From assembly GCA_017475485.1 (NCBI GenBank), contig JAFVFO010000009.1:1-64000 (forward strand): DNA of 64,000 nucleotides, read 5' to 3'. The notes under the pieces were generated by a model. The model saw only the letters and a program-made list of their open reading frames with translations, was not told where the DNA came from and ran no database searches. Each line of letters starts with the position of its first letter. Position 1 is the stretch's first letter. A program made the translations under genes and the position numbers. Of this stretch, positions 51,472 to 60,411 are shown in pieces. This DNA comes from Candidatus Gastranaerophilales bacterium (lineage in GTDB: Bacteria > Cyanobacteriota > Vampirovibrionia > Gastranaerophilales > Gastranaerophilaceae).

Positions 51472-52299
51472 ATGAAAAAGATTGCAATTATACTATGCGT
51501 TATGTTGTTAAACTTTGCTTTAGCAACGGATTGGGATAGCGAATCCGCCCTTAAAAGAGTTAATACCATAGGTACAAAAATTCTTAAAGCAAATAACATT
51601 AACCATCAAATTGAATTTAAAGTATCAGAAGAAGATACAATTAATGCTTACGCGAATATTGACAAAGAGGTCTATGTCTATAAGGGATTATTAGAATATG
51701 TTGATACGGATGATGAATTAGCCGGTGTAATTTCTCATGAAATGGGCCATATTATAAACGGACACTGCGCTAAACAAGGTGTTTTAAATTCCGTAATCGC
51801 AACAATTGCTTCCATTTTTAAACCTATAACAACGGCAGGTTCTGTGACGAATGCTGTGGGACAACAGCTAGCTGCAAGTAAAATTTCAAGAAATGATGAA
51901 TTTGAAGCAGATTTAACAGGTGTTGATTTAATGTCAAAAGGCGGATATAACCCGTTGGGTATGGTTTCATTGTTATCTAAAATTTCACAAAGCTATATAG
52001 ATATTTTACAATCTCATCCGAGCGGTGAAAAAAGAATTCAAAATGCTTATGATTATATTAACTATAATTATCCAAGCTATATTTCAAAAGGTTATTCCAC
52101 AACATCTTATCAAAACGCGCTTAATATGATGAAATCAACGCTTAGTGCAAGACAATCATCAACTGCTTTAATGAATAAATATGAAACAGCGCAGAAAAAA
52201 TTATTAGCAAAAAAACAAAAACGCGAAAAGAAAATGCAAGGTACAAGTACAGTTTGGGACGGATATTATCAAACCTTGCTTTATACAAGCGGAAACTAG
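51472..52299 (+). CDS. Exported M48-family metallopeptidase
   Basis: 275 residues. Signal peptide (cleavage after A-L-A), then the gluzincin core: H-E-M-G-H-I-I-N-G-H with two zinc-binding His and catalytic Glu, and the downstream zinc Glu in F-E-A-D-L-T-G-V-D. No transmembrane helices in the core, so it is of the BepA/LoiP (periplasmic) rather than HtpX kind. Likely quality control of envelope proteins. SD GGAGTT. A strong terminator follows. Confidence 0.9.
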   Translation: MKKIAIILCVMLLNFALATDWDSESALKRVNTIGTKILKANNINHQIEFKVSEEDTINAYANIDKEVYVYKGLLEYVDTDDELAGVISHEMGHIINGHCAKQGVLNSVIATIASIFKPITTAGSVTNAVGQQLAASKISRNDEFEADLTGVDLMSKGGYNPLGMVSLLSKISQSYIDILQSHPSGEKRIQNAYDYINYNYPSYISKGYSTTSYQNALNMMKSTLSARQSSTALMNKYETAQKKLLAKKQKREKKMQGTSTVWDGYYQTLLYTSGN

Positions 52300-52313
52300 A
52301 TTTAACTTATATT

Positions 52314-52348
52314 AAAACTGCCGGCATTAACCGGCGGTTTTAGTTTTA
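52314..52348. terminator. Bidirectional terminator
   Basis: AAAACTGCCGG (52314-52324) pairs with CCGGCGGTTTT (52331-52341), loop CATTAA, then AGTTTT. It ends the M48 unit and the convergent flavodiiron gene. Confidence 0.88.
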
Positions 52349-52352
52349 GCAA

Positions 52353-53561
52353 TTATACATTTAAATCTTTTAAAATTTCATCAACAAGCGTATCTATTTC
52401 GGGATTTTGCGCTTTTTTGACTGATGATTTAATGGTGATTTTATTATCTAATATTTTGCAATTATTCAGTTTTTCAAGTTCCGTTTTAACGGTTGTACCG
52501 CAATTAGGCGCCCAAGAACCGTTTTCTATAATTGCAAAAGTCCTGTTTTGCAAATTGTGGTTAACAAGGTCATGAATAAAGTTTTCCATATTTACAAATA
52601 CATTATTGTTATATGTAGTTGTTGCAATAACGATATGAGAATATTTAAAGCAATCTGAAAGTATATAAGAATCATGAACCATTGATACATCATACATTTT
52701 AATTGATTTAACACCTTTGTCGGCCAGACGATTTGCTACGATTTCCGCTACGTTTTGTGTATTGCCGTAAACAGAAGTATATGGAATTAAAACAGATTTT
52801 ATTTCAGGGGTATATGAAGCCCATTTTAAATATAAATCAATTAGTTTTGCAATATTTTTTCTTATTATTAAGCCATGCAGAGGGCAAATTGTTTCAATTT
52901 CAACGGTTGACGCTTTTTTCAATAACATATCAACTTGAGGGCCATATTTGCCTACGATATTTGTGTAGTATCTTCTGTATTCATCCGTTAACGGGTCTAA
53001 TTCTGTTTCATCATCAAAAATATTGCCGTTTAATGCGCCGAATGAGCCAAAGGCGTCAGCTGAAAACAGTGTTTTTGTGGTAATATCATAAGTCACCATA
53101 ACTTCAGGCCAATGCACCATAGGAGCCATTAAAAATGTGAATTCATGGCTTCCTGTAGAGATTTTATCGCCTTCTTTTATAACTTCAAAATTTGCTTCAA
53201 TATCATTTGCAAATTCAAAAAATTGATAAAGCATTTGCTTAATTTTTGCATTACAAATGATTTTAACATTTGGATATTTTTCTATTACGCGCTTAATCAT
53301 CGCACTATGGTCAGGTTCTAAGTGATTAATAATCATATAATCAAGCGTTCTATCTTCCAAAACAGCTTCGATATTTTCAAAAAACTGTCCCTGACAAGAT
53401 TTATCAACAGTATCAAATAATACAGTTTTTTCATCTTTTAAAAGGTAAGAATTATAGCTGACCCGGTTTAATACAGGATATACGCTTTCAAACAGTGCAA
53501 TTTTTCTGTCGCTTGCACCAATATAAAATAAATCGTTTGTTATTTTTCTTATATTTTCCAT
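52353..53561 (-). CDS. Flavodiiron protein (FprA/ROO type)
   Basis: 402 residues: N-terminal metallo-beta-lactamase-like diiron domain (1-250) and C-terminal flavodoxin domain (255-402). Diiron ligands: [22 protein letters not shown] and C-P-L-H-G. The FMN loop is [10 protein letters not shown]. It reduces O2 to water (or NO to N2O) in anaerobes with electrons from a rubredoxin or NADH partner. No rubredoxin domain or gene is adjacent. Shine-Dalgarno GAGGATG. Confidence 0.94.
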   Translation of the reverse strand: MENIRKITNDLFYIGASDRKIALFESVYPVLNRVSYNSYLLKDEKTVLFDTVDKSCQGQFFENIEAVLEDRTLDYMIINHLEPDHSAMIKRVIEKYPNVKIICNAKIKQMLYQFFEFANDIEANFEVIKEGDKISTGSHEFTFLMAPMVHWPEVMVTYDITTKTLFSADAFGSFGALNGNIFDDETELDPLTDEYRRYYTNIVGKYGPQVDMLLKKASTVEIETICPLHGLIIRKNIAKLIDLYLKWASYTPEIKSVLIPYTSVYGNTQNVAEIVANRLADKGVKSIKMYDVSMVHDSYILSDCFKYSHIVIATTTYNNNVFVNMENFIHDLVNHNLQNRTFAIIENGSWAPNCGTTVKTELEKLNNCKILDNKITIKSSVKKAQNPEIDTLVDEILKDLNV

Positions 53562-53642
53562 TTTTCATCCTCCATAATAAAATATTTTATCATAAAGATA
53601 ATTATGATATCATTTTATTGTGCTATTGCTAAGGAAAAAATT

Positions 53643-54878
53643 ATGCAGGAAATTAAGTGCCCTAAATGCGGTGAAGTTTTTCAAGTTGATGAATCGGGTT
53701 ACAGTGCTATCTTAAAACAAGTTCGAGATGAAGAATTTTCTCGGGAGATAAAAAATATTGAACAAAAATTCATCTCCGATAAGGAAAATTCTATTCAGCT
53801 TTTAAAACTTGAAAATGAAAAAAATCTAAATGACAAATTAAATCAAAAAGATATTCTTATAGCACAGTTAAAAACAGAAATAGAAGCTAATGAACTTTCT
53901 AAAAATACCCAAATTAAAGAGGTTCTTTTTGAAAAGGAAAAGGAAATTGCAGAGCTTAAGAATAAACTTGAAAGTTTCAATAAAGATAAACAGCTTGAAA
54001 TAAGCAATATTGTTAATGAAAAAATGCTTAATGAAAAAGAATTTCAATTAAAGGAGCAATCAATCAAGGAGCAATATGAAAGCAAGCTCCGTTTTAAAGA
54101 TGAAGAAATTGAACGCTACAAAGATTTTAAAGCGCGCCTTTCTACAAAAATGATAGGCGAAAGTCTTGAGCAGCATTGCGAAATAGAATTTAACAAGTTG
54201 CGTGCTACAGGTTTTAGAAATGCCTATTTTGAAAAAGATAATGACGCAAAAACAGGCTCTAAAGGCGATTACATCTATAGAGAATATGAAAATGGCGAAG
54301 AGTTTATTTCTATTATGTTTGAAATGAAAAATGAGGCTGATTTTACTGCAACAAAGAAGAAAAACGAAGACTTTTTCAAAGAATTAGATAAAGACAGACG
54401 TGAAAAAAACTGTGAATATGCGGTTTTAGTTTCCATGCTTGAGCCTGAAAATGAGTTATATAACACAGGAATTGTTGATGTTTCTCATAAATACAATAAA
54501 ATGTATGTTATAAGACCGCAATTTTTTATTCCTATTATTACTATTTTAAAAAATGCTTCTTTAAATTCTTTAAACTACAGGCATGAACTTGAAGTTATTA
54601 AAGCTCAAAATATTGATATATCTAATTTTGAAGCTGAAATGAACGATTTTAAAGATAAATTTTCAAGGAATTTCCGCCTTGCAAGTGAAAAATTTCAAAA
54701 AGCCATTGAAGAAATAGATAAAACAATTGACCATTTGCAAAAAACGAAAGAAGCATTATTATCATCTGAAAATAATTTGCGTCTTGCAAATAACAAAGCG
54801 GAAGATTTATCCATTAAAAGATTGACTAAAAATAATCCCACTATGGAAGCTAAATTCGCCGCTTTGAAAGACAGCTAA
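53643..54878 (+). CDS. DUF2130 protein
   Basis: 411 residues. It starts with a zinc-finger-like C-P-K-C-G-E-V-F and D-E-S-G-Y, then a long coiled coil (about 30-180), then the DUF2130 domain ([38 protein letters not shown]) with the restriction-like nuclease core D/E-x-K, and a second coiled coil. The fold suggests DNA handling. The start chosen, ATG at 53643, has AAGGAAA upstream; an earlier ATG at 53604 lacks one. Confidence 0.85.
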   Translation: MQEIKCPKCGEVFQVDESGYSAILKQVRDEEFSREIKNIEQKFISDKENSIQLLKLENEKNLNDKLNQKDILIAQLKTEIEANELSKNTQIKEVLFEKEKEIAELKNKLESFNKDKQLEISNIVNEKMLNEKEFQLKEQSIKEQYESKLRFKDEEIERYKDFKARLSTKMIGESLEQHCEIEFNKLRATGFRNAYFEKDNDAKTGSKGDYIYREYENGEEFISIMFEMKNEADFTATKKKNEDFFKELDKDRREKNCEYAVLVSMLEPENELYNTGIVDVSHKYNKMYVIRPQFFIPIITILKNASLNSLNYRHELEVIKAQNIDISNFEAEMNDFKDKFSRNFRLASEKFQKAIEEIDKTIDHLQKTKEALLSSENNLRLANNKAEDLSIKRLTKNNPTMEAKFAALKDS

Positions 54879-55008
54879 AACCCTTGCAATAAGTGTATTT
54901 TATACCATATTTAGTTTTGTAATACTTTGAATATATTATAGATTTTTTTATTAAAATTTGTTAAAATAATAATATAGATTGTGTTAGAAAAAGAAACGAA
55001 GGCAAGGT

Positions 55009-55458
55009 ATGAGAGTTCCAAGAATTGGCGGTATTTATACCCCAAGGGTGAAAAGGAATAATGCTTCAGAGCATTATAAAAAGCTTTCCGACCCGCCGGC
55101 CCCTAAAGACGATGCAAAAAGTGCCGTAAGTTTCGGTACATCTGTTGCATATTATTTAAAAAAGTATGCAACACTGCCCCCTGAAATTCAAAAAACACTT
55201 ACACCAAAAGACGCTATAGATATGTTCAGGGAAATGGAATATGTTGCAAATGGTGTGGTTAAAAGAAAAACAATAGGGCAGGGTGCTGAATCAAAAGTTT
55301 ATGAAAACCCGTGGCTGGAAGGTTATCATTTCATTGTTTTAAATAATCCTAATGATGCGAAACTATCAAGTGAAACCATTTATTCCAAAATGAACCACAT
55401 AGGTGATGCTGTTTGGTGTGACGGGGATGATTCAAGAATACAGCTTTTAACTTCATAA
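55009..55458 (+). CDS. Lineage-specific protein with kinase-like Gly loop
   Basis: 149 residues, not recognised. N-terminus Arg/Pro/Lys-rich and probably disordered, with V-S-F-G (about 41-44). Near residue 86 the run K-R-K-T-I-G-Q-G-A-E-S-K-V-Y-E looks like the glycine-rich loop of a protein kinase, but no catalytic Lys/HRD/DFG segments follow. The C-terminus is a short beta-rich region. The G-rich loop may thus be chance. Shine-Dalgarno AAGGCAAGG. Confidence 0.6.
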   Translation: MRVPRIGGIYTPRVKRNNASEHYKKLSDPPAPKDDAKSAVSFGTSVAYYLKKYATLPPEIQKTLTPKDAIDMFREMEYVANGVVKRKTIGQGAESKVYENPWLEGYHFIVLNNPNDAKLSSETIYSKMNHIGDAVWCDGDDSRIQLLTS

Positions 55459-55469
55459 TCGACATGACA

Positions 55470-55503
55470 AATTAAGACCGGTTTTTAGCCGGTCTTAATT
55501 GTT
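55470..55503. terminator. Bidirectional terminator
   Basis: AATTAAGACCGG (55470-55481) pairs with CCGGTCTTAATT (55489-55500), loop TTTTTAG. It serves 55009 (plus) and the nucleotidyltransferase (minus). Confidence 0.85.
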
Positions 55504-55529
55504 TTCGTGTTTTTTTGTTTGACTAATTT

Positions 55530-57341
55530 TTAATCTATTGTTACAAATATATTTCCTCTGGCAGTTGTTATGCCGTATTTATTGCAGAAATTATTAAACA
55601 GGCCTTTGGATTCTTTACTGCCATATACAATACCTGTTTCTAAATCAACGTTATCTTTAAAGTCGTTCAAAACAAATTCCGGTACACCATAGTATTTGTT
55701 GCCTGTTGATGTTCCATGGATATCTGTTTCATGTGCAACGTCTTTAATTAATCTTAAGTATGCTTCTGCAGTACCTATATCATCCCATACTGCAGGTTTT
55801 CCGCCTTTTGCTTCTAAAGGTACAGTGTAAATTTTTAATTGGTTGCCTTCGGAATCTTTTAATCTTCCCGTATTTGCCATTTCAACGATTTTAGGCATAA
55901 TATCTTTACCTAAGCCTGTTTCTTCGGGACTTAAAATGCCTGAAGCGGTAAGAACTTTTGCAGCTTCTTTTGACATAAAGTATAATCCGGGATTTGCAAG
56001 GAATACGTCATCTTTGCCGGGAAGAAGTGCTGTTTGGACTTTGTTAAATTCTTCCATAGCTTTATCGTATTCGCCTTGGAATTTGAAATCATTCGGCATA
56101 GGCGCGTCATGGGTATATTTTGGTTTTTCTACAAAGCTCTTAATTTGAAGATTGTTGTTTTCGTCTTTTTCTATACCTAATAAGCCGAAGGATTTTGCTC
56201 GTTCCGGGTTAACGGGATAATATGGAATTACAAGTCCTGCATCGGGCAGAGTTTTTAATTTTTCATAAACGCGGGTAATATCTGCATTTGTGAAGATATC
56301 TGCATTTAAAATAATAACATCTCTATCGTTTCTGATGATATCTCTTGCAAGTCCTTCTGCGATTGCACCGCCGTCTGTTTTAAATCTATCTACATAATAA
56401 ACATTATCGCCTTCAATATTGTGTTTTTGGCTTAGATATTTTAGAGAATCTGTACCGTCTGCATTAATAATGCCTGCGGAAGCAGCTAAATTAAGTGCAG
56501 TACCGATTATACGATAGTTATCATGTGTAGGCATTTTTGCCGAGGGCTTATTTTCTTTATCTCTTGTTATATTTCTGAATCTTTCACCAAAACCGCCTGC
56601 GGGAATTACAATTGTCGGGTCATATTCAAGCATTGTATCTGTGTATTCACCTTTGATTGCATGGGTTGCAAGATCGGAATTCATATATTTATCAACAGCA
56701 TACAAGGTTCTTGGTTCGTTGTTTAGTGTTGTAATAACCGTACGCCCCGTAAAAGAAACATTTTCTCTTTTTTGTCCGGGGATTGGTTCGTAAGTTCCGG
56801 GCATTCTAAGCTCAAAGCCTTCTCCTGAAAGGTGGCTTCCTGCATACATTTTAACTCTTTTGCCGTTAAGCGATTCATCTTTTACGGTGATTTCAGGCAT
56901 GAATTTACCTTGTTTGTATGTTATTACAGGTAGTTCTTTTGTTGTTTTATCAAACATTCCGAAGAATATTGTGTCGCCTTTATCATTCATTAAAATATAT
57001 GTTTTAAATTCAGGGTCTTCGTCTATAAATAAATTGATACCTGAAGCATTTAACACTTCTTTGCCTTTTGGCATTTTAACCCTTGATAATTCAATTGGTT
57101 CATCAATATCAAGAATATTCGGGATACGAATTTCATTATCTAAAATAAAAGATTGTTCCAAATCGCTAAGCTGATTGTTCCCTTTAAAATTAATGCCCGC
57201 TGTTGATTTAATAGAATTTGCAGCTTCTAAACTCATAACTGATGTTTGGTTTTGATAACTGTTTGCAATTGGACTTTTAGCATTTGAAGTCATAATTCTG
57301 CTTTGTTTTTGCAGATTAATGGGACTGATTCTTGTTATCAT
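55530..57341 (-). CDS. Sugar-1-phosphate nucleotidyltransferase with long N-terminal extension
   Basis: 603 residues. Residues 245 onward form a GlgC/RmlA-type nucleotidyltransferase: P-A-G-G-F-G-E-R-F-R (247-256), a downstream K-P motif, L-N-A-D-I-F metal-binding Asp and F-V-E-K-P, then W-D-D-I-G-T-A-E-A-Y-L. It would make ADP- or another NDP-sugar. The first 240 residues are not recognised: an Asn/Ser-rich linker with I-N-F-K-G (50-54) and later V-S-F-T-G (195-199), with beta-rich sequence between. Start 57341 is chosen by the AAAGGAAATGAA ribosome binding site. Confidence 0.8.
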   Translation of the reverse strand: MITRISPINLQKQSRIMTSNAKSPIANSYQNQTSVMSLEAANSIKSTAGINFKGNNQLSDLEQSFILDNEIRIPNILDIDEPIELSRVKMPKGKEVLNASGINLFIDEDPEFKTYILMNDKGDTIFFGMFDKTTKELPVITYKQGKFMPEITVKDESLNGKRVKMYAGSHLSGEGFELRMPGTYEPIPGQKRENVSFTGRTVITTLNNEPRTLYAVDKYMNSDLATHAIKGEYTDTMLEYDPTIVIPAGGFGERFRNITRDKENKPSAKMPTHDNYRIIGTALNLAASAGIINADGTDSLKYLSQKHNIEGDNVYYVDRFKTDGGAIAEGLARDIIRNDRDVIILNADIFTNADITRVYEKLKTLPDAGLVIPYYPVNPERAKSFGLLGIEKDENNNLQIKSFVEKPKYTHDAPMPNDFKFQGEYDKAMEEFNKVQTALLPGKDDVFLANPGLYFMSKEAAKVLTASGILSPEETGLGKDIMPKIVEMANTGRLKDSEGNQLKIYTVPLEAKGGKPAVWDDIGTAEAYLRLIKDVAHETDIHGTSTGNKYYGVPEFVLNDFKDNVDLETGIVYGSKESKGLFNNFCNKYGITTARGNIFVTID

Positions 57342-57446
57342 TTCATTTCCTTTCAACACAAATATGTATAATATTATCTCGCAGCTTGATTATACAAAAC
57401 AACTGAATATATTTTTTGCTACTAACAACACATTTTCAACATCATT

Positions 57447-57465
57447 TATACTATCACAAAGTATA
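57447..57465. promoter_or_regulatory. Palindrome in divergent gap
   Basis: TATACT (57447-57452) and AGTATA (57460-57465) around ATCACAA. It lies between the nucleotidyltransferase and the 57595 gene, a position suited to an operator. A TTGACA at 57557-57562 does not have a clear -10 partner. Confidence 0.25.
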
Positions 57466-57594
57466 GTCATGGATTTAGGTTATTAAGAATTGTTACAATT
57501 TATATTTATTACCTAATATTTAAACCAAAAATGCCGAAAAAAAATATTGGAAAGGTTGACAATAGGAAAAAAAATATTAAGGGAAAGGTATATT

Positions 57595-58101
57595 ATGTCT
57601 ATTAACAATGTAAATATTGCAATGGGTGCTTCTTATGGCGCATATAACCAGAAATTAACTCAAGCAACGAAAGCAGAGCTTGATAAATTAGGTATTCCGT
57701 ACAATCCAAATATTACAGAACAAGAAGGCAAAGCCCTTATAGCTCAAAGAAAAGCTCAAAATGCCCATAATGAAAATTCTCAGGGTAATTTTACAAAAAA
57801 TCATAATGCTCAAAGTAATAATCTTTTTGAAAGAGCAAAAAAATTAGCGGAAAAATTAGGTGTAGCTGTTGATGAAAATGTCAATTTTAAGACATTACTT
57901 TCATTAATTGAACAAGCATTGGAAACAAAAATCCAAACAGGTCAAAATGACATGAACTTATTGCAGCAATTGAAAGGCTATAGTCAGGAATTAGCTTCCA
58001 TTCAAGCTCAAAGTATGGGTACAACCTATGATACTACAAACCAAGCGCTTCAAATGAGTCTTGAAATGCTTTCTTTGTATAACAAAAATTTCCTTAATTA
58101 A
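57595..58101 (+). CDS. Lineage-specific Gln/Asn-rich protein
   Basis: 168 residues, not recognised. N-terminus S-I-N-N-V-N-I-A-M-G-A-S-Y-G, then a Gln/Asn-rich helix with L-D-K-L-G-I-P-Y-N-P-N-I-T-E-Q-E-G-K, and a long C-terminal amphipathic coiled coil (about 80-165), ending L-N-K-N-F-L-N. A strong Shine-Dalgarno (AAGGGAAAGG) sets the start. Coiled-coil composition suggests self-association or secretion through a needle-like system, without positive evidence. Confidence 0.6.
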   Translation: MSINNVNIAMGASYGAYNQKLTQATKAELDKLGIPYNPNITEQEGKALIAQRKAQNAHNENSQGNFTKNHNAQSNNLFERAKKLAEKLGVAVDENVNFKTLLSLIEQALETKIQTGQNDMNLLQQLKGYSQELASIQAQSMGTTYDTTNQALQMSLEMLSLYNKNFLN

Positions 58102-58811
58102 AAATAAAAATTAGTCGAAAAATTGATACTCTCTGATATTGACCCGTCTTTTGTACGGGTCATACCTGAATATATGCCAAAATCCATAACTTTTGATTTG
58201 AAAGGCGAAACATTTAAACCTATATCGTGGTCTGAGGAATAGTTTAAAATATTCATTTTATTGTGAAATTTTAAAGATACCTTATCGCCGATACTTAAAG
58301 CGGGAGTAAGATAGATCTTTCTCGAGGTCGGGTTTTGGTCTAATCCGCGGTAGTTTGTTTCTAAGCCTGCTGCTAAATTAAAGAAACTAAGAGGCTGTAT
58401 TTCTGCTCCCGCAAGTATTTTATAATCGTTAGAATTATATTTATTTCTTGTTTTTGAAGTGTCTTGCACAACAAAGAATTTATCTGTAATGGGTATAATC
58501 GTTTTGGAATTGACTTTTTTAAAAGTATCCTTATAGGGCTTAATGTTTGAATTTTCTTCAATTTTCAGCTTAAAAGGGGTTAAATCTCCCTGCGAAATAT
58601 CAATTTCGTCTTCTGAATTCATTGTTATTTCTTCCTGTTGTTTTTTTTCAAGAAGCATTTGCTCGCGGTCTTGTTCTGCACATTCAATTAAATAATCGAA
58701 ATACTCGGCAGAATAAAGATAGTCATTTTGGTATTCTTCTTTTTGAGTTTTAGAATACCCCGATGAAATCGACAAAAAAATTATGAAAACAAATATACAA
58801 AATCTTTTCAT
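58098..58811 (-). CDS. Exported, possibly outer-membrane beta-barrel protein
   Basis: 237 residues. A signal peptide (hydrophobic 4-17, S-S-G-Y-S-K) precedes an acidic/Gln-rich region (45-80). The second half is built of alternating strands (Y-K-I-L-A-G-A-E, F-F-N-L-A-A-G-L-E-T-N-Y, K-I-Y-L-T-P-A-L, V-S-L-K-F-H-N-K) ending in aromatic F-Y-F, the usual signal for outer-membrane barrel insertion. Not recognised as a family. Tail overlaps the convergent gene by four bases. TATAAT sits nine bases before the ATG, giving a leader of at most a few bases. Confidence 0.65.
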   Translation of the reverse strand: MKRFCIFVFIIFLSISSGYSKTQKEEYQNDYLYSAEYFDYLIECAEQDREQMLLEKKQQEEITMNSEDEIDISQGDLTPFKLKIEENSNIKPYKDTFKKVNSKTIIPITDKFFVVQDTSKTRNKYNSNDYKILAGAEIQPLSFFNLAAGLETNYRGLDQNPTSRKIYLTPALSIGDKVSLKFHNKMNILNYSSDHDIGLNVSPFKSKVMDFGIYSGMTRTKDGSISESINFSTNFYF

Positions 58812-58851
58812 AGGAATAATATTATAACAGATTAAAAAGTTTTCTTCATAC

Positions 58852-59847
58852 TTAAAAAGTATTTTTTAATTGATTTAATTTTTCTATTGCCATATTGGAT
58901 TCTATAGTTTTTTTAGCCAGTTCAAAGCCTTGCATTAAAGAATTTGCACGCTTTGTAATATATAAAGATAAGGCTGAATTCATTATTATAGCGCTGTAAT
59001 TTGAATCTTTTAATTTATTTTCAAAAACTGCTTGAATGATTTCTGCGCAATGTGCGGGGTTTTCTGTTTTTATTGAATCAAGTGAATTTTTTTGTATTCC
59101 GAGTAATTCAGGTGTTATTGTGTATGAAAATATTTTATTTTTCCATGCTTCTGAAACTATAGTTTCTTCTTCAATTGATACATAAGGAAAATCTCCGCTT
59201 GAAAAAACAATTGAATTTGTATAGTTAAGCGACAGGCAGATTTTTGCATATTCCTCAACTTTGTTTTTATCGCAAAGCGCAATAGCACAATTTTTTGTAT
59301 TGAAGGGGTTTAAAAAGGGGTTGATTTTATTTAAAATTGTTTCAAAAGGCAGAATTCTGAATAACTCTTGAGTGTATTTTAAATATGCACTTTCTTGATT
59401 TATGTATGAATATTGAAACTTTGTTTTTTCAAAATCGTTTTTTTCTAAATTATTGATATCAATGCCGAATGCCTTTAGGGTTTCAAAAGAATTATTTTTA
59501 TAAAAGCAGTTATAGGGCTGTGATTTAACAACGGCAACATCATTTGAAGCGCAGATTATATCTGTTGCAAAAGATATATCAAGATATTGTTTTTTTTGGT
59601 CAATACAGATATTTTCTATTAAAAAATTGTAATCAGTATCAAGATTTGTTTTTTTAAGAGCGTTTCTTGCAGAATTAATTCCCGCAACTATATCTTCATA
59701 TTTTTCTTCTAAGGTGTTATAAAGCGCCAAAAATACACCCGAAAGTATGGGCTCGCACAACCCTGAAAAAATCTCGTCAAAGCATTCCTGAATGTTGATT
59801 TCGCTTTTTTCTCCGTTTAGGATATTGCATATTGCACTGTTAATCAT
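58852..59847 (-). CDS. Anthranilate phosphoribosyltransferase-like protein, active site lost
   Basis: 331 residues, the size of TrpD. The N-terminal helical part (N-I-Q-E-C-F-D-E-I-F-S-G..G-V-F-L-A-L) and the middle F-E-T-L-K-A-F-G-I-D-I-N and R-I-L-P-F-E-T-I-L-N-K-I-N-P-F-L-N-P match the TrpD/glycosyltransferase-3 frame (usual L-G-P-L-T-N-P). The G-D-G-G-D catalytic loop is missing and the K-H-G-N-R segment reads K-S-Q-P-Y-N (108-113). It is thus a binding or regulatory relic. Start 59847 fits TATACT six bases upstream. No trp genes are nearby. Confidence 0.65.
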   Translation of the reverse strand: MINSAICNILNGEKSEINIQECFDEIFSGLCEPILSGVFLALYNTLEEKYEDIVAGINSARNALKKTNLDTDYNFLIENICIDQKKQYLDISFATDIICASNDVAVVKSQPYNCFYKNNSFETLKAFGIDINNLEKNDFEKTKFQYSYINQESAYLKYTQELFRILPFETILNKINPFLNPFNTKNCAIALCDKNKVEEYAKICLSLNYTNSIVFSSGDFPYVSIEEETIVSEAWKNKIFSYTITPELLGIQKNSLDSIKTENPAHCAEIIQAVFENKLKDSNYSAIIMNSALSLYITKRANSLMQGFELAKKTIESNMAIEKLNQLKNTF

Positions 59848-59859
59848 GGGTAAAGTATA
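59848..59859 (-). promoter_or_regulatory. Leaderless promoter of TrpD-like gene
   Basis: TATACT (59859-59854, minus), TTACCC, ATG at 59847. A possible -35, TTGTTA, lies 18 bases further upstream (59883-59878). Confidence 0.55.
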
Positions 59860-59964
59860 ACATATTATTAATTTTTTTAACAAATATTTTTTCGATATTA
59901 CTTGCAAAATAAATATGTTTATAGTTTGATTAAAGTAAGACAGAAATAACAAAAGGAAAATAAA

Positions 59965-60315
59965 GTGGTTAAAATAAGACTTAAAAGATTAGGTTATAAA
60001 AAGAATCCAAGCTACAGAATAGTTGCTATCGACAGTCGCGAAAAACGTGAAGGAGCTCCTATTGAAGAATTAGGGTACTATAATCCGAAAACAAAAGAAA
60101 TGAAATTCAATGTTGAACGCGCAAAAGCAAGACTTGCACAAGGCGCTCAAGCAAGTGATACCGTTATGTATTTAATAAACAATGCTAATGAAGACGGCAC
60201 TTTGAACTATAAAAAACCTGAAACAAAAAAATTATCTAAAAAAGCGCAAGCTAAATTAGAAGAAGCAAAAGCTCAAGAAGCACCGGCGGAAGCGGAAGCT
60301 ACTGCTGAGGCTTAA
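59965..60315 (+). CDS. rpsP: 30S ribosomal protein S16
   Basis: 116 residues. The N-terminus V-K-I-R-L-K-R-L-G-Y-K-K-N-P-S-Y-R-I-V-A-I-D is the S16 signature. A Lys/Ala/Glu tail of about 35 residues extends beyond the core (K-P-E-T-K-K-L..A-E-A-E-A-T-A-E-A). Start is GTG with AAAGGAAA. A strong terminator follows, so the usual rimM/trmD operon partners are absent. Confidence 0.95.
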   Translation: MVKIRLKRLGYKKNPSYRIVAIDSREKREGAPIEELGYYNPKTKEMKFNVERAKARLAQGAQASDTVMYLINNANEDGTLNYKKPETKKLSKKAQAKLEEAKAQEAPAEAEATAEA

Positions 60316-60336
60316 TTAAACTAGTTTAAATAAATT

Positions 60337-60374
60337 AAAAAGCCTCGATGACATTTTCAATCGGGGCTTTTTTA
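60337..60374 (+). terminator. Terminator after rpsP
   Basis: AAAAAGCCTCGAT (60337-60349) pairs with ATCGGGGCTTTTT (60360-60372), one G-T wobble, then T. Confidence 0.88.
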
Positions 60375-60411
60375 TGTATTGTATAAATATCACATAAAAA
60401 AGGAATTAAAA

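Noticed and set aside
55264..55310. Protein kinase glycine-rich loop in the 55009 protein
   Set aside because: No catalytic Lys, H-R-D or D-F-G motif follows in a 149-residue protein; resemblance is too short to support a kinase call.
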